A stretch of 64,000 nucleotides of DNA from Locusta migratoria (lineage: Eukaryota > Arthropoda > Insecta > Orthoptera > Acrididae). Location: the NCBI GenBank assembly GCA_026315105.1, contig CM048744.1, positions 349,765,668-349,829,667 on the forward strand, given 5' to 3'. Below are positions 33,578 through 45,858 of the stretch, piece by piece. How positions within the stretch are numbered: the stretch's first letter is position 1; each line of letters opens with the position of its first letter. Under the pieces are notes generated by a model. That model had not been told where the DNA came from, made no database searches, and saw nothing but the letters and a program-made list of their open reading frames with translations. The translations under genes were made by a program, and so were the position numbers.

Positions 33578-34291
33578 AGTCACTCGAATATGAAAAGGAA
33601 CAGCAAAATGATTTAGATAAGGTGTCTGCTTTGTGCAAAAACTGGCAATCGACCCTGAATAATGAAAAATGTGGAGTCATCCATATGAGCACTAAAATAA
33701 ATCCGCTAAACTCCATTTACACCAAAAATCAATCAAATATACAGGCCGTAAATTCAACTAAATACCTAGAAATAACAACTGGGAACAACCTAAATTGGAA
33801 AGAACACAAAGAAAATATCTTAGGGAAAGCGAACCACAGGCTACGTTTCCTTGGCAGAAAACTTAGAAGATGCAACAGTTCTACAAAGGAAACTGCCTAC
33901 ACTACACTTACTCGCTCAATTTTGGAATATTGCTGCCCATTATGGGATCCCCACCAAATGGGACTGTCGGACGATTTAGAGAAGGTTCAGAGAAGGTCAG
34001 CTCGTTTTGTATTATCGCGATATAAGGGTGAGAGTGTCACAGAAATTATGCACGAGTTGGGATGAAAATCATTAAAAGAAAAGCGTTATTCGTAACGGCA
34101 AAATTTATTTGCGAATAATATGATCATTAGAAAATAAGAGAAACCAGATCGAAAACGGAAAGATTTAAGTCTCCTATTTGCCCGCGCGCTGTTATAGAAT
34201 GGAACTGTAGAGAAATATCATAAAAGCCGTGCGATCAACACTCTTCCATGCACTTAATTGTGTGTTGCAGATTATTTATGTAGATGTATAT
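33578..34291 (+). pseudogene. CR1-like LINE copy 3, C-terminal fragment
   Basis: Starts abruptly at a QNDLDKVSALCKNWQSTLN block and runs open through STKYLEITTGNNLNW, CCPLWDPHQMGLSDDLEKVQ and ARFVLSRYKGESVTEIMHEL to a stop at 34063-34065. Degenerate coding continues to the tail TATTTATGTAGATGTATATG. This is the segment downstream of the RT catalytic core. It lies directly after the tail of copy 2 in the same orientation. Confidence 0.82.
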
Positions 34292-35392
34292 GCTACTCAA
34301 TCTGATCTAAAACAACAACAGTGCCTTCTATTGGTTCTTTGGGGTACTACGAAATTTACAGAATAGCATCAACTGTTAGTTACTCGGTGTACTATGTCAT
34401 AACGCTAAGGAGGACAGAGAGCTGAAAGTTTAAATTACGGTAGCTTTTCTTTCCCTGATATGATGCTGATAAAATAGAGCCTATATATTGCATGAAGCTA
34501 CGTTCAGCTCACCTGCGGAAACCTCGTACAAATACGTCCAGTAGTCTCGGACATCAAATAAGACAGAGATAGATAGGGTGGCGAAGCATTTAAATTAGGA
34601 TGTCTTTCATTTCTCTGAGCATATTTTGATCAAATAACGTATCGAACTTGTCCCGAGATTTGTTCAATTTCCCTGTGAAAATCCCGCGAAAATTCATCTA
34701 CAGGTTTAGGAGAATAACGAGATTAAACATACGAAGAGATAGACACAGCGGCTTTAGAGAAAACACATAAAATTGTGATATTTTTGTTTCTGTGATGTGA
34801 TATTGATAATACAGAGCCTGTATCTTACCCACGTTACACTCAAGTTATCTGTGAAAACTCCGTACAAATTCATCTAGTAGCTTCCGATATGTGCCGTTTT
34901 CAACCAACAAACTGACAGAAACGATGTTAATAGATGAAATAAGAATTTTGTCGTTTTCTTCGATTCCATTTTGCTGGAATAATGCATGTATGTTGCACTA
35001 AATTATACTCGTTTCACCTAGGGAAATTCTTTAAGTGGTTTTGGTGATAAGTGTATTCAAGCAGATTAACGAAGGATAAATCGGTTTCACAGGTTTGTTA
35101 TAGTACAGATAATGTGAATTTCGCAGCTAGTTAATTGTTTGAGAGACAAGTCGGTTCCGAATTGCATATCGGCGGGAGTTACGTTGAAGGGTAATTTACT
35201 TCGACAACATATCAAGACTTTTCTACAATCAGTTGTCAATCCAAATCATCCTCCGTGATCGTTTCATATTGTTGCAAGCTGAAGAAATGTGTGTGTGAAC
35301 ATTTACTATGGTACTGATTCCATCGGTAATCCAAACGCAGGCCAATCGTCTAATTTAAAAAAAAAATAAATTAAAAAAAAAAAAAATAAAAA
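34292..35392. other. 1.1-kb stretch with no recognised gene
   Basis: AT-rich, no supported frame. Ends in A-rich low-complexity sequence at 35357-35395. Confidence 0.4.
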
Positions 35393-35556
35393 AAGGTAAA
35401 TGTTTGTTAAGCTTATCGGACTGAACTGCGGGGTCATCAGTCTTTAAACTTACAAACTACTTATGAGATAGCGTATACTAAAGACAACAAAATCCATGCC
35501 CGAGGAAGGATTCGAACCTCCGACGCGTGTGGCAACGCAACGTGGCGCTCCAGACC

Positions 35557-35560
<4 letters not shown>
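35393..35560 (-). repeat. SINE, head truncated by a poly(T) run
   Basis: Body and B box (GGATTCGAACCTCC) present. The head stops at CCAGACCGCC where a T run begins. Confidence 0.85.
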
Positions 35561-35593
<33 letters not shown>

Positions 35594-35690
35594 CATCTGT
35601 TAGATCTATGGATCGCGGTCGTTTGTTCAGTTTGTTCGTGGTTGTTCGGTGAATGGTTCGGCTACTTCCGCGCGGCCCTCTTATTTTCAC
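35561..35690 (-). repeat. Poly(A)-tailed retroelement end, copy 1
   Basis: About 33 T, then GATCGCGGTCGTTTGTTCAG and TGTTCGTGGTTGTTCGGTG. It resembles 38980-39090 in layout and wording, so it is probably the 3' end of a minus-strand poly(A) retrotransposon. Confidence 0.45.
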
Positions 35691-37720
35691 ACAAGATAAA
35701 TATATTAGTATTTGTGGAGGTAATTTTTAATTTGACTTGTAACAGGTTTCAGCAGTTCAATAGAGATTTTTTCGCTATGCTGAACAGTTCGGTTTTGTAT
35801 GTTTATTGGACTGTAAAAACGAAAATTGACGATTAACTCAGTTCTTTAGTATTTAAATATAAGCGTTTTATGGAACGTTAATGGTACGAAAATTAAATAA
35901 TTCCAACAATTTATCATATTTAATCGTGCCTTATAATCAGAAACTTAATATTAGTCACCTTATTCCGTTTCTCGCGATTTACGAGTCATTTGTTTCCGAC
36001 AAATTTCTACTATATTTACGTAACAACATTGAAAGTTTTGACTTCATATTTTTTAGCGTTCACAATTGCAGTTACGATGCACAAGCAGCCTTTGTTGCAG
36101 TCTGTACAGGTTTACAGTGCATAGTGACGCAACGCAAGTTTATATTCCGTCTGAACCCCTTAGGTATTAGCTTACATGTTAACCCAGGTCTGTTTGGAAA
36201 GGATTGTGTCTAAACAGTATTTCGCGGTATACCTTCCTGTCGCAGCCATGTGCTGCGGATCTTCTGCGTGTGCTAACCTGATAAACGGGTTTACCTTGAA
36301 CCTCGTAGCAGGAAAACTCTCTGGCCAATGATAGGACGAATCTCGGAGCCTGAGCGGGTTTTGAACCTGGAAGCAGTAACAGCAAGTCAGACGCAGACTA
36401 AGACTTAAATTCCGCACTTTTAATCTATTTGTACCTGCTTACTGCCGGAGAAAATAAACGTAACTTAGACATGTTACATAGACGGATGAATGTGCGTGTG
36501 ATTGTATGTGTCCACAACTGTTTGTAAACTACTGGCACGATTTCAACTAGTCTTGGTACACATAATCCGTACTACGAGACAACAATCGCTCTGGGAGTAA
36601 CAATTGCCTACGAGACTTAAGAAGATATGAAGCCATAAACAATGAAATTACGATTCTCGATGTTCAAAAACTGATTATAGCATGACACAGGGAAACATCA
36701 TTTTTTACGCCACAAATCTCTTCTAAACCCACCAAAAGGCGCAAAAATGATTGATATCATATGCCATTGCTATGTGCTGAGGATAAGTGCGCGTATACTG
36801 TTGTACTTTCGTATGTTCTATGAGTTTTAGGCCCAAACCTTAACATTAATATGCGCAACGGTTAATAAAGACGCGCACACAAATCAAACACACTAGCAAA
36901 GTATTGGTAACCGCCTTCTCTGTTCTTGCCGAACGGAAGAGCAAACATTCTAATTGCCTGACTACTATCTTATAAATGATTACAATTATTACTTCGGTGC
37001 AGGAATAGCCTGGGATAATTGCACTGAAAATGCGAGATACAAAATGAATGTTATTACAAACTAGCTTAAGCCCGCGGCTCCGATCGCGTATTGGTTGATT
37101 ATGATAGATAAGCTATCTTTCAGTGGTGTGCTATGAGATTGGGTTTGAAGGATGAAAGGAAATATAATACTCTCTTTAGAAACAAACATTTTTAATCAAC
37201 ATTCAAGTAAAAAATAGAATTATTGGTATGCTCATCCTTACAGAGAAAGAGCTGAAGACATTGCAGCACACATAGACTAAAGATATGGTCTGTGGCATCA
37301 CATTTCGCTGTATGTAACCTCCTTGCTATAGAGTCGCAAACGTCATCGCTAGCCTTCAGTCCGAATTTTTTTATAATTTGCGACTTACAACCACCATATC
37401 TTCCACCCCGTTACATCTATCGGCATGGAACTGCTATGGTGTACAACGGGAGACTTCGGACAACAATTACACACAGACCATTCGTTTAAGTTCTGTACTT
37501 TTCGCTGCAGAGCGAAATATTAACACACACACACACACACACGTAGAATTTTATATACACCCATAACTTTCCATCCCAACATACTCTACCCTTCTATCAT
37601 TATCAACCCTCAAGCAACAATGCCACCAATAAAACCATTTTCAAAGAGAAAATATAATTTTCGAAGAGTAATTATTGTTCAGCATTTCGAGTTATATTCT
37701 TCAAATTACCAAATATCTAT
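35691..37720. other. 2-kb stretch with no recognised gene
   Basis: The 110-codon frame at 35881-36213 shows no known domain. 36170-36410 has a faint tRNA-like GGGTTTTGAACCTGG. A short (AC)n lies at 37522-37542. Confidence 0.35.
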
Positions 37721-37842
37721 CGGATCACTATAAAACCGTGCCTAAAACCTTCCTCAGGTATAAATTAGTAACTATACAAATATTTAAGTCTCTGCGTCTT
37801 GTCATTCGGACGTGATAAGCGTACACCGAACAGACATACATA

Positions 37843-37905
<63 letters not shown>

Positions 37906-38228
37906 CCGGCCGCGGTGGCCGAGGGGACTGAGGCGCTCCAGTCACGGTCTGCACGGCCACTACGGTCGGGGGTTCGAATCCCCCTCGGGCATGGATATTT
38001 GTGCCGTCCTTAGTATAAGGTAGTAAATAAGTAGTTTGTAAGTTTAGGGACTGATGACCCCGTAGTTAAGTCCCATAAGCTTAACAAACATTTATATATA
38101 TATCCGATCGCCATAAAACCGTGCCTAAAGCCTTCCCCGGGTAGACATTAGTAACTGTACAAATTTTTAGCTCTTTATGTCTTGTGGTTGAGACGTGATA
38201 AACGTACACCGAACAGACATTCACATTT
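37721..38228 (+). repeat. Duplicated 125-bp block around a (TA)n tract and a SINE
   Basis: Copies 37721-37845 and 38105-38228 share ATAAAACCGTGCCTAAA, ATTAGTAACT and CGTACACCGAACAGACAT. Between them lie (TA)n (about 37846-37904) and a SINE. Confidence 0.85.
37905..38090 (+). repeat. tRNA-headed SINE in a (TA)n tract
   Basis: Complete copy starting GCCGGCCGCGGTGG, ending TTAACAAACATTT. The TSD is probably TATATATA, ambiguous inside the microsatellite. Confidence 0.93.
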
Positions 38229-38979
38229 ATAGCTATAGATTATTAGGACACCTAAAATTTGTATGAGTAACAGCACAGAAAAAAATTTCGTTTTTTACAA
38301 ATAGTTAACACACCATGAATTTAACTGTTATTACAGAAATGAAAACAAAAAATAGTAATACTTCTGGTGCCCTGCGAAATAACGCTTTGGCAGCCAATCT
38401 AACTGAAAAAAAAAAAAAAAAAAGTGAGAGAGAAGATTACACATGGGTCTCACTCAGTATTCTCTCGCAGAACCATGCGAAAAATACGTTACATGAAACC
38501 AACTACGAAAGATGGAATTTTGTCTGCGTGTAGCGGCTCAGGTGACAACACGTTAAGCTAAGAAATCTAGCCATAGGAATATGCCTGAACAAAGCATGTA
38601 ACGCTATCGCTCGTGCAACGAGCCTCTAAATTTATTAAAAATCAGAAGAAAAATGTTGATCGTGCAAACAACTTGCCAACTATTGTTCTGATGGAGCTAA
38701 TAAATTATGAAACATGCCAGTAAGCACCTTCAAACCTGAGTGATAAACTATGGAATACCACGTGGCCACAACACAATTACCGTTACAAAGATTGAACACA
38801 AGCACACACAAAAAATATCGCACAGACGTGTTTTACGGCCCACTTTAGATTTTTAGTTTTATAAGTTTTTGCAAAGATTTTGGACCAAAATAATAATCTA
38901 AATAATAAAAAATTAATTAATAAGCGTCTGAAACCCTTTTAGAAAAATTAATTTGGATAGTGGTGGTTTTTTCTTTTTC
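38229..38979. other. Unassigned stretch with a dispersed repeat
   Basis: 38813-38925 (ATATCGCACAGACGTGTTTT, then CCCACTTTAG) resembles 47817-47930. An A run lies at 38406-38422. No gene seen. Confidence 0.4.
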
Positions 38980-39092
38980 TTTTTTTTTTTTTTTGTTACT
39001 CTATTGGTAGTTCTGTTCATTGCGGACGCTGGTCGTATTTGTTCGTTGATGTTCGACGTGTTCTTGGCTCAGCTTTTTTATTACAGAGGGCG
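38980..39092 (-). repeat. Poly(A)-tailed retroelement end, copy 2
   Basis: T-rich run, then TTCATTGCGGACGCTGGTCG and TTTGTTCGTTGATGTTCG, similar to 35561-35690. Confidence 0.4.
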
Positions 39093-39094
39093 TT

Positions 39095-40665
39095 GAGCCC
39101 CCTGACCTAGTTATCATATACAACCTCTAGGTCAGCAAATGTTCCGTATCCAAAGACTGGAAAGTTGCACATCTTACGGCAATATTCAAGAAAGGCAATA
39201 GGAGAGATCCGCAAAATTAAAATGTTCAAATGTTTGTGAAGTTTATGGGACTTAACTACTGGGTCATCAGTCCCTAAACTTATAAACTACTTATGAACTA
39301 CCCTATACTAAAGACAGCACAAACATCCATGACCGAGGGGGATTCGAACCCCCGAAGGGGAACGACCTCGCACATCGCAGCATGGTGCCTCAATGCGCTC
39401 GGCCGCTCCGCCAAGGCTCCGCAAAATTACAGGCCTATATCATTGACGTCGGTTTGTAGCAGGATTTTAAAACATATACTTTCAAAGAGAACTACCTATT
39501 GACTCAGTCAACACGGATTCAAAAAGTGTTATTCTTGTGAAACACAGCTAGCTCTTTAGTCACATGATGTAGTGGGTGTTATCGACAAGGGATGTCAAAA
39601 AGATCCCGTATTTCTAGATTTCCGGAAGGCTTTCGGCAGTGTACAACAAAAGCGTCTTCTAATCAAACTGCGTGCTTATGGAATATCGCCACAATTGTGC
39701 GATGGATTCATGGTTTCCTGCCAGAAAGGACACAGTAGCTTTTAATAGACGGAAAGTCATCGATTAGAGCATAAGTGATATCTGGCGTTCCCCAGGGAAG
39801 CGTTGTAGGGCGCCTACTGTTCCTTATTTTTATAAACTATTTAGGAGACAATGGAGTAGCTCTCTTAGACTGTTCGCGGATGATGATGTCACTTATCGGT
39901 TAGTAAAGTCAACAGAAGATCAAAAGCGCAAAATGATTTAGATAAGATATCTGCAAGGTGCTAAAAATGGCAATTGACCCTTAATAATGTGAAGTGTGAA
40001 GTCATCGATATGACCACTAAAAGGAATCCGTTAAATTTCATTTCCACGATAAATCAGCCAAAACTACAGGCTGTAAATAAAACTAAATACCTAGGAGTAA
40101 CAATTACAAACAACTTAAATTGGAAATAACACATAGAAAAGAGAATCAAAGACTACATTTCGTTGGCAGAACACTTAGAAGGTGCAACATTTCTAATAAA
40201 GAAACTGCCTACATCACAAGTGTGCGTCCTATATTATTGTTGCGCATTGTAGGATCCCCACCAATTGGGGCTGACAGACGTGTTAGAGAAAGTACAGAGG
40301 ACAGCTCGTTTCGTATTATCGCGGTATAGGGGAGAGAAGTGTCACGGAAATGATGCAAGTGTTGGGGTGGAAATCATTAAAAGAAAGGCTTTATTCTTTG
40401 CGTCACGATCTATTTGCGAAATTTCTCTCGCCATATTTCTCTTCCGAATGCGAAAATATTTTGTTAGCACCCACCTACATACCAAGACATGTTCATCAAA
40501 ATAAAATAAGAGAAATCAGATCGAAAATGGAAAGATTTAGGTGTTCCTTTTTTCTGCGAACTATTATGGAATGGAACTGTAGAGAAACATCAAAACAACG
40601 GATAGATGAAGTTTCTGCCGTGCACTTCAATGTGACTTACAGAGTATTTATGTAGATGGAGATGA
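39095..40665 (+). pseudogene. CR1-like LINE copy 4, RT to 3' end
   Basis: Reads SKDWKVAHLTAIFKKGNRRD, then (after a SINE) NYRPISLTSVCSRILKHIL, CETQLAL, VFLDFRKAF, KLRAYGISPQLCD and SGVPQGSVVG. Further frames give LRLFADDDVTYRLV, TAYITSVRP, LEKVQRTARFVLSRY and HQNKIREIRSKMERFRC. It ends TATTTATGTAGATGGAGATG. It starts 5' of the other copies, but the endonuclease is absent. Stops and indels are numerous, so it is older than copies 2 and 3. Confidence 0.82.
39220..39417 (-). repeat. tRNA-headed SINE inside LINE copy 4
   Basis: Complete copy with perfect 12-bp TSD TCCGCAAAATTA (39208-39219 and 39418-39429). Confidence 0.96.
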
Positions 40666-43069
40666 ATTTACTTGCGAAATTATATCTTCGTATGACACAT
40701 ACTTCAGGAGATTTGAGGTTACAAACAATTAAATGCACGAAAGACCGTCACATCACCTAAGTGTTTCGATTTATTTTGTACCGCAGTAGCTGAACACCCT
40801 CTTCGCTCGGTAGTTATTTATTCCAGTCTTAAGTTAGCCCATCTTTCCCCTTTTCTCTCTCTGTCCACTTGTCATTCCTTCTCTCTCTGTCATCTCCTCC
40901 TTTCCCCTCTCTCTTTCTCTCTGATTATCTTCTCGTCTACCCTACCTCTGTTCATCCCATTTCCACCAACCCCTTTTTCTACTCGTCTCTCTGTCTACCT
41001 CCACCTTCAGCTCCTCGGTCCATTGTCTCCTCTGTGTATTAAACATGATATAGTCCTTTTAACTTTGATGCTGATCTGTGAAGTGGTAACCTCCGCCATG
41101 CACTGCATGAAAACTAAGATAGACGGCGATGTTCCTCTCGTTTTGAAGGTTAAGTGTACAAAAATTAATCGAGATCGGAATAAAACCGTAGATTTTGTCG
41201 AAGGTTGTAGCTGGAGTACCCCTGAAATGCACCGTGCAAAATTTTCCGAAGACATTTACTTTCCTCTAATTTTGAAGGTAAGTGGAAATTTTTATCGCAA
41301 TCGCATGAAATGGTATGTCGCGCTTGAAATACGAACAAACATGATGCGACAGTTTCCCACGCGTCTAAGTGTTTATGACGTCATAGCTCCTAAACTATTA
41401 GTCGCGAAATGAAAGAATTTTGCATGTACTTTCATTGACATAGACGGACATTGTTTGAAAAATATGTTGCGAATATATTTTGTAGCAAAGAGGTAATAAA
41501 CATCATTCATAATGCGAGAATTTTTCTCGCATTTCAAGGTTCGTGATGGACTATATTTCGTACAGCGACACAATTATGACCTTCAAGAAAGTACAAGCAA
41601 TATGCTGACAAAGTTTCACTGGAATCGTATCACCGGTACGGCAGCGCATTAAATATGAACAAACATACATACATAAAAACGAACAAACATTGATTTATTT
41701 TTATATATTAGAATTACTATTAACTCTATTCACGACATATTTTACAGACAATATGCAAATATACCATTGAATGTACCTTCCAAATTATATGGATATACTA
41801 CAAGTACTTCAACAGATAAGACAACAAAAACAATGAAACACATGAAAATCCGCACCCTCAAGCATGAGTTTGTAATTCTTTACGTCTTTATTACAAATTA
41901 CATTTCGCAGACAGTTTCATAAAATTCCACTCTACTAACCGTGAAGATTACTATACGTCACATAGTTCAGGAGATACGACGTCATAAGATTGTACTCCAG
42001 GAAAACGAAGAATTCTTATAGGATAGAAGGCAATGGTCAGAGAGAAGAAGAAGAAAATAAGGAAAAAAAAGGAAAAGAAAAGAAAACAACAACAACACCA
42101 CACGCGCACGCGGGCAACGCCGAGAACTTACGCTAGTTTCTCATTTAAAAAAATATCTTTTGTTACATGAACGTTGTTTTACTCAGATAAGCAGGAAGTA
42201 CTTTGAGAAGTTATTCTCTTTGGCAGGAGCTTGCTCTTTCATATTTTATATTTTACAGTAGTCCGTAGCCATGCATTTTACGTTTAACTTCACTTTTTTA
42301 ATGCTGTATTGTAAAATTTAACTCACTGTTGAAAACTCTGTATGTCTTCAGCCAAACTGTGAAAGTATTCGTGCGTTGAAGGAAAACGCTCTGCCACATA
42401 ATCCTCAAGCCAAGTAATTTTTTACACAAAAAGTCGAATACGTTAATGATCATAATTTTTTTCTATGGGTAATAGACAATATAATTGACTTCATAAATAC
42501 AGGTGGATTTTTTACAGTTGTCTACAGTATTAATCCTCTATAAGCAACATAATTTTAAGCGTAGATAAGATGAGGATTTATTCAAATCGTAATGCAGTAC
42601 CTCGACAGTTCAAGAACGTAATTAACATAACTAGTTGTAAAGTTTTCCGTATCCACGGCACATATTCCTTATACATAACGTCGACTAGTACAAAAGGACA
42701 GGCCATACGGTTAGTAGGTATTTTGGATGGTTACATGCTAAGCTGCTATCGCGTATGCACTTGGATGTTGTGTGGGTACACTTGTCATGAAAGCTACTGG
42801 ATATAACAAAAGGGCCACAGCTGCAGTACTTGTTGAGAACGGACAATAGGGTACGAAAAAAGTAGTTGCTTGATGTTCTATAACCGATCCTGCACTGCAC
42901 TTGCGATATTGTTCGCAGATCAAATCAGTGCAGATGTCTGGACAAAGAGTAGAGGTTGAGCTCCATTCCAATCAATCTAGCAGTGTTGTTCTTGCTTTTA
43001 TTGGTAACACTGAACGAAGGTGACGGGGGAATAGTCTTTTTAATTGTCACATATCGACTAGTCTCTATC
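40666..43069. other. 2.4-kb stretch, no recognised gene
   Basis: 40845-41035 is pyrimidine-rich (CTCTCT repeats). 41000-41700 has wording common in insect retroelement 3' regions and ends in a CATACATACATA-type tail (41665-41680), but I cannot name it. 42040-42095 is purine-rich. The 129-codon frame at 41023-41412 has no known domain. Confidence 0.35.
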
Positions 43070-43395
43070 AGTGACAATACAGAATGAGGCATTTAAAATT
43101 GTTTTAGGGTATATTTGTGAAAAGGCAAATGGTATTAAAAACATTTGTAATAAACGTTCTTCACTCCGAAGAGTGCCGGCCATTCATTAACATATAGCTC
43201 GACCCCAATGCACCACCCCCGGGGGCGGGAGTGTTGTGATTTGAAATCTTAAATAGCATCGCCTACTTTTTATTGCAGATTTGGATTCTCTGTTAAAAAA
43301 TATGTAACTTTTGAATGAAGCATTTTTTCATTTCATTATATATGGCACTGCAATCGGCAGAAATAAAAATGAGATAAAAATTGTTTTAAAAAAAA
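43070..43395 (+). repeat. Single arm of a fold-back element family
   Basis: GAATGAGGCATTTAAAATTG, TCACTCCGAAGAGTGCCGGC, AGCTCGACCCC and TTGCAGATTTGGATTCTCTG match the arms of the inverted element at 49.93-50.60 kb. Only one arm is present here. Confidence 0.65.
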
Positions 43396-43735
43396 GGAAA
43401 TATCTCAGACAAATAGACATCGGACTCTTTGTCTAGATTTAACACTTCAAGTCTCAACAAACAGTTGGACAGTATTGCCAAAAGTCGTGTTCCACACACG
43501 AACTGTGACAATTTATATTATTGACGTGTGAAATGTGCATACTGGGTTGTACTGACTAATTAATGAGACTTGTACGCTGGCCATAAATGCGGACAACTGG
43601 GCACTAATGAATCATTAAAGTGTCAGTGAACTGCAGTTTTCCGAGTCGCCTCCATTGTTTGCAACAGACGAGTTTTGCCCCATGGAATTTCAGCCAGTCG
43701 TGACCGAGAACGCCGATCTACGAGAACTTCAAGAG
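43396..43735. other. Unassigned spacer
   Basis: Nothing recognised before the SINE. Confidence 0.4.
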
Positions 43736-43746
43736 GCAACGAACTA

Positions 43747-43949
43747 GCCGGCCGCGGTGGCCGAGGGGACTGAGGCGCTCCAGTCACGGTCTGCACGGCC
43801 ACTACGGTCGGGGGTTCGAATCCCCCCTCGGGCATGGGTATTTGTGCCGTCCTTAGTATAAGGTAGTTGATAAGTAGTTTGTAAGTTTAGGGACTGATGA
43901 CCCCGTAGTTAAGTCCCATAAGCTATACAAACATTTGAACATTTGATTT
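43747..43949 (+). repeat. tRNA-headed SINE, best-preserved copy
   Basis: Perfect 11-bp TSD GCAACGAACTA (43736-43746 and 43950-43960). Internal pol III promoter visible: A box in GTGGCCGAGGGGAC (about 43757-43770) and B box GGTTCGAATCC (43813-43823). The head has a long variable arm like a class II (Leu/Ser) tRNA. The body ends AAACATTTGAAC. Confidence 0.96.
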
Positions 43950-44055
43950 GCAACGAACTACGACCCGGCTACGTCACACACTCACACTGCATGCATTTTA
44001 ATTCAACTGTTGAAACTTTTGTAAAGTTACGGGACCAAACTGCCGTGGTCAGCCA

Positions 44056-44246
44056 CGGTGGAGTGGCCGAGCGGTCTAGCGCGCCTTGCTGCGGAGTGCG
44101 CGGTTGCTTCCCATCGAGGGTTCGTGTTCTCCCTCAGGCATGTGTGTGTGTGTGTGTGTGTGTTGTCCTTAGGTTAGTTTAACTTAGTTTAAGTAGTTTG
44201 TAAGCCTAGGGAATAATAACCAAAGAAGTTAAGCCCCTTAGATTTA
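44056..44246 (+). repeat. SINE of the second subfamily with a (TG)n tract
   Basis: Head GGTGGAGTGGCCGAGCGGTC, B box GGGTTCGTGTTC (mutated), then about 11 TG (44141-44163) and the body. Its tail is cut by a Tc1 at the TA in GATTTA. Confidence 0.9.
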
Positions 44247-45392
44247 CACTAATGGCCATTAAATTGCTACACCAAGAAGAAATGCAGATAATAAACGCGT
44301 ATTCACTGGACAAATATATTATACTAAAACTGACATGTGAATACATTTTCACGCAATCTGGGAGCATAGAACCTGACTAATTAGTACCCATTACAATCAC
44401 CTCTGGCCAGAAAGGCCCGTACAGGAACTGCACCATACGGTCATGCATTATCCTGCTGAAATGTAGGGTTTCGCAGGGATCGAATGAAGGGTAGAGCCAC
44501 ATATAAAATGTGACGCCCACTGTTCAAAGTGCCGTCGATGCGAACAAGAGGTGACCGAGACGTGTAACCAATGGCACCCCATACCATCACGCCGGGTGAT
44601 ACGCCAGTATGGCGATGACGAATACACGATTCCAATGTGCGTTCACCGCTACGTCGCCAAGCACTGATGCGAGCATCGTGATGCTGTAAACAGAACCTGG
44701 AGTCATCCAAAAAAATTACGTTTTGCCATTCGTGCACCCAGGTTAGTCGTTGCGTTCACCATCGCAGGCGTTTCTGTCTGTCATGCAGCATCAAGGATAA
44801 CTGCAGTCATGGTCTCCGAGCTGATAGTCCAGAACTGTTCGTGCAGATGATTGTTGTCTTGAAAACGTCCCCATCTGTTGACTCAGGGATCGAGTTGTGG
44901 CTGCACGATCCGTTACAGCCATGCGGATAAGATGCCTGTCATCTCGACTGCTAGTCATACGAGGCCTTGTGATCCAGCACGGCGTTCCGTATTACCCTCC
45001 TGAACCCACCGATACCATATTCTGCCTACAGTCATTGGATCGCGACCAACGCGAGCAGCAATGTCGCGATAGGATAAACCGCAATCGCGATAGTCTACAA
45101 TCCGACCTTTATCAAAGTCGAAAACGTAATGGTACGCATTTCTGCTCCTTACACGATGCATCACAACAACGTTTCACTGGGCGACGCCGGTCAACTGCTG
45201 TTTGTGTATGAGAAATCGGTTGGAAACTTTACTCATGTCAGCACGTTGTAGGTGTCGGAACAGGCGCCAACCTTGTGTGACTGCTCTGAAAAGCTAATCA
45301 TTTGCATATCACAGCATCTTCTTCCTGTCGGTTGAATTTCGCGTGTGTAGCAATTCATCTTCTTGGTGTAGGAATTTTAATGGCCAGCACTG
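44247..45392 (-). mobile_element. Internally deleted Tc1-like transposon
   Basis: Ends CACTAATGGCCATTAAATTG (left) and the mirror of CAGTGCTGGCCATTAAAATT (right), flanked by TA (44245-44246 and 45393-45394). It is 1,146 bp against 1,401 bp for the 58.6-kb copy. The loss is a deletion at GCCTTTCTGG/CCAGAGG near 44405-44415. Inserted in a SINE tail. Confidence 0.92.
44400..45164 (-). pseudogene. Tc1 transposase pseudogene lacking the third catalytic block
   Basis: Start codon at 45164 gives MHRVRSRNAYHYVFDFDKGR after one extra Met, then LSYRDIAARVGRDPMTVGRI, a good first helix-turn-helix. Frameshifts follow near 44955. The catalytic part reads VIFLDDSRFCLQHHDARI (first block, Asp-Asp in place of Asp-Glu), SPGVMVWGAIGYTSRSPLV, LRNPTFQQDNA with a stop, then the second-Asp block. 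The deletion removes about 230 bp including SPDLSPxEN. The protein would lack the final Glu and be inactive, but the TIRs could still be mobilised in trans. Confidence 0.85.
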
Positions 45393-45417
45393 TAGCAACG
45401 TTAGAACTTTCTTTGCA

Positions 45418-45555
45418 GAGGTCTTAATTCCGTAGACTTACAAAGTACTTTAACTTATGCTAACGACAATACACCGACCCATGCCTAAGGGACAACTAGA
45501 ACCTCCGACGGAGAGCAGACACGCACTCCACAGCAAGGCACGTTGGAGCCAAGGC
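45418..45555 (-). repeat. Degenerate SINE
   Basis: GTAGACTTACAAAGTACTTT, ATGCTAACGAC, CCCATGCCTAAGGGA and AACTAGAACCTCCGACGGAG are diverged SINE body and head. Confidence 0.65.
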
Positions 45556-45858
45556 CTCTTGCACGCTGCATTTTAATTGCTGCAACTATGGCTTAGTTGA
45601 GTAGCACTACCCTGGGCTACACCGCGTACTTTTTCTAATAGAAAAATGAAGCAACTTTTCGACATTATCAATTATGAAAAATATTATTTTGGGTCTCCAG
45701 TTCAGAGTTCTTTCAGAAGCTTATTGGATGCTCTATGCAAATCTCTTTGACCAATCCATTTTCATATGCACTTCCTCTTTCTTCCTTACCGTTTCACTCT
45801 CTTCTTACACTTCTTCCAAAACAGTCATTAGGTGCCTATAACCGGTACGATTTTTCGG

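Noticed and set aside
35881..36213. 110-codon ORF as a possible host gene
   Set aside because: No recognisable domain, no splice or promoter context, surrounded by repeats. Length alone is weak evidence in AT-rich DNA.
37799..38023. ORF with a poly Ile-Tyr stretch
   Set aside because: It is a translated (TA)n microsatellite plus a SINE.
41023..41412. 129-codon ORF as a possible gene
   Set aside because: No domain seen. Wording of the flanks suggests a retroelement 3' region; not supported as coding.
43757..43823. tRNA gene call from A and B boxes
   Set aside because: No good acceptor or anticodon arm, and the head is fused to the SINE body with TSDs. Same for the B-box-like GGTTCGATTCC at about 4085.
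43623..43835. Minus-strand ORF starting MPEGGFEPPTVVAVQTVTG, repeated at 17551-17799, 20962-21231 and 61545-61730
   Set aside because: It is the SINE tRNA head read through the B box (GGATTCGAACCC gives GFEPP). It recurs wherever a SINE lies and is not a gene.
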